A DNA stretch of 5,511 nt from assembly GCA_030603505.1 (NCBI GenBank), contig JAUVXQ010000091.1, positions 1 to 5,511 of the forward strand. The letters run 5' to 3'. The notes beneath the pieces were generated by a model. That model searched no databases and was not told the DNA's origin. It worked only from the letters and a program-made list of their open reading frames with translations. Made by a program: the position numbers and the translations under genes. Of this stretch, positions 5,451 to 5,511 are shown piece by piece. The DNA is from Candidatus Heimdallarchaeota archaeon (lineage in GTDB: Archaea > Asgardarchaeota > Heimdallarchaeia > Heimdallarchaeales > Heimdallarchaeaceae). Position 1 is the first letter of the stretch. Each line of letters starts with the position of its first letter.

Positions 5451-5504
5451 AATCAAGGTGATTAATCTGTGAAAATCAATGACCCATCAGAAATCAAGTT
5501 GATT
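5451..5504. repeat. Two copies of a 13-bp dyad around the start of the last gene
   Basis: AATCAAGGTGATT (5451-5463) and AATCAAGTTGATT (5492-5504) differ by one base; the following A also matches. The second is a perfect 6-bp inverted repeat around a central G, the first a 5-of-6 version. They are 41 bases apart start to start, about four helical turns. The first contains the ribosome binding site and the second lies in codons 8-12, so one of them may be coincidence. Confidence 0.4.
5456..5462 (+). promoter_or_regulatory. Strong ribosome binding site
   Basis: AGGTGAT matches seven consecutive bases of the sequence complementary to the conserved 3' end of 16S rRNA (AGGAGGTGATC), with 6 bases before GTG 5469. 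It decides this GTG as the start and is the only strong Shine-Dalgarno sequence in the window. Confidence 0.7.
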
Positions 5505-5511
5505 ACTAAAA
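5469..5511 (+). CDS. Start of an unidentified protein (3'-truncated by window edge)
   Basis: From GTG 5469 the frame is open to the end of the window, giving 14 codons: MKINDPSEIKLITK (initiator GTG read as Met). The only supporting evidence is the strong ribosome binding site 6 bases upstream and the polar, protein-like composition. The competing ATG at 5479 stops after seven codons. No function can be inferred from so short a piece. Confidence 0.55.
   Translation, partial: MKINDPSEIKLITK

Overview
The window is AT-rich (about one third G+C by eye) and most likely comes from an archaeon, probably an Asgard archaeon. Two things support this. First, the two proteins near the ends (3-509 and 4704-5300) read as longin/roadblock-like (profilin-fold) domains of the kind that is expanded in Asgard genomes. 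Second, the gene signals look archaeal: TATA-like boxes 25-40 bases before genes, oligo-T tracts after genes, several starts without a Shine-Dalgarno sequence, and one start with a strong one. The assignment is inference from protein style. There is no rRNA or other taxonomic marker here.

Layout, left to right. (1) 3-509 (+): C-terminal part of a larger protein; its frame is open to the window edge, and it ends in a long helix followed by a longin-like sensor domain. (2) 517-675 (+): a doubtful 52-codon frame whose stop overlaps the next start. (3) 675-1505 (+): a complete metallo-beta-lactamase-fold hydrolase with all metal ligands. (4) 1511-1583: oligo-T tract, TATA box and a small hairpin. 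(5) 1584-3416 (+): a large unrecognised protein with four N-terminal membrane helices and an extracytoplasmic domain of about 480 residues. (6) 3417-3462: a short convergent gap with an oligo-T terminator. (7) 3463-4380 (-): a formate/nitrite transporter (FNT) family channel whose last codons come from a decayed duplication of its own C-terminal tail. (8) 4381-4703: a 323-base divergent intergenic region with a promoter on each side and several dyad sequences. (9) 4704-5300 (+): a longin-like domain with a single C-terminal membrane anchor. (10) 5301-5511: intergenic, then the first 14 codons of a further gene with a strong ribosome binding site.

No operon linking the complete genes is obvious. 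Each has its own plausible promoter or a large gap before it, and their predicted functions do not form a known pathway. The themes are membrane and surface functions (FNT channel, four-helix ectodomain protein, tail-anchored longin) and longin-type domains, which in eukaryotes act in vesicle traffic and small-GTPase control. The most notable items are the tail-anchored longin-like protein, the duplication scar at the end of the FNT gene, and the large sequon-bearing ectodomain protein.
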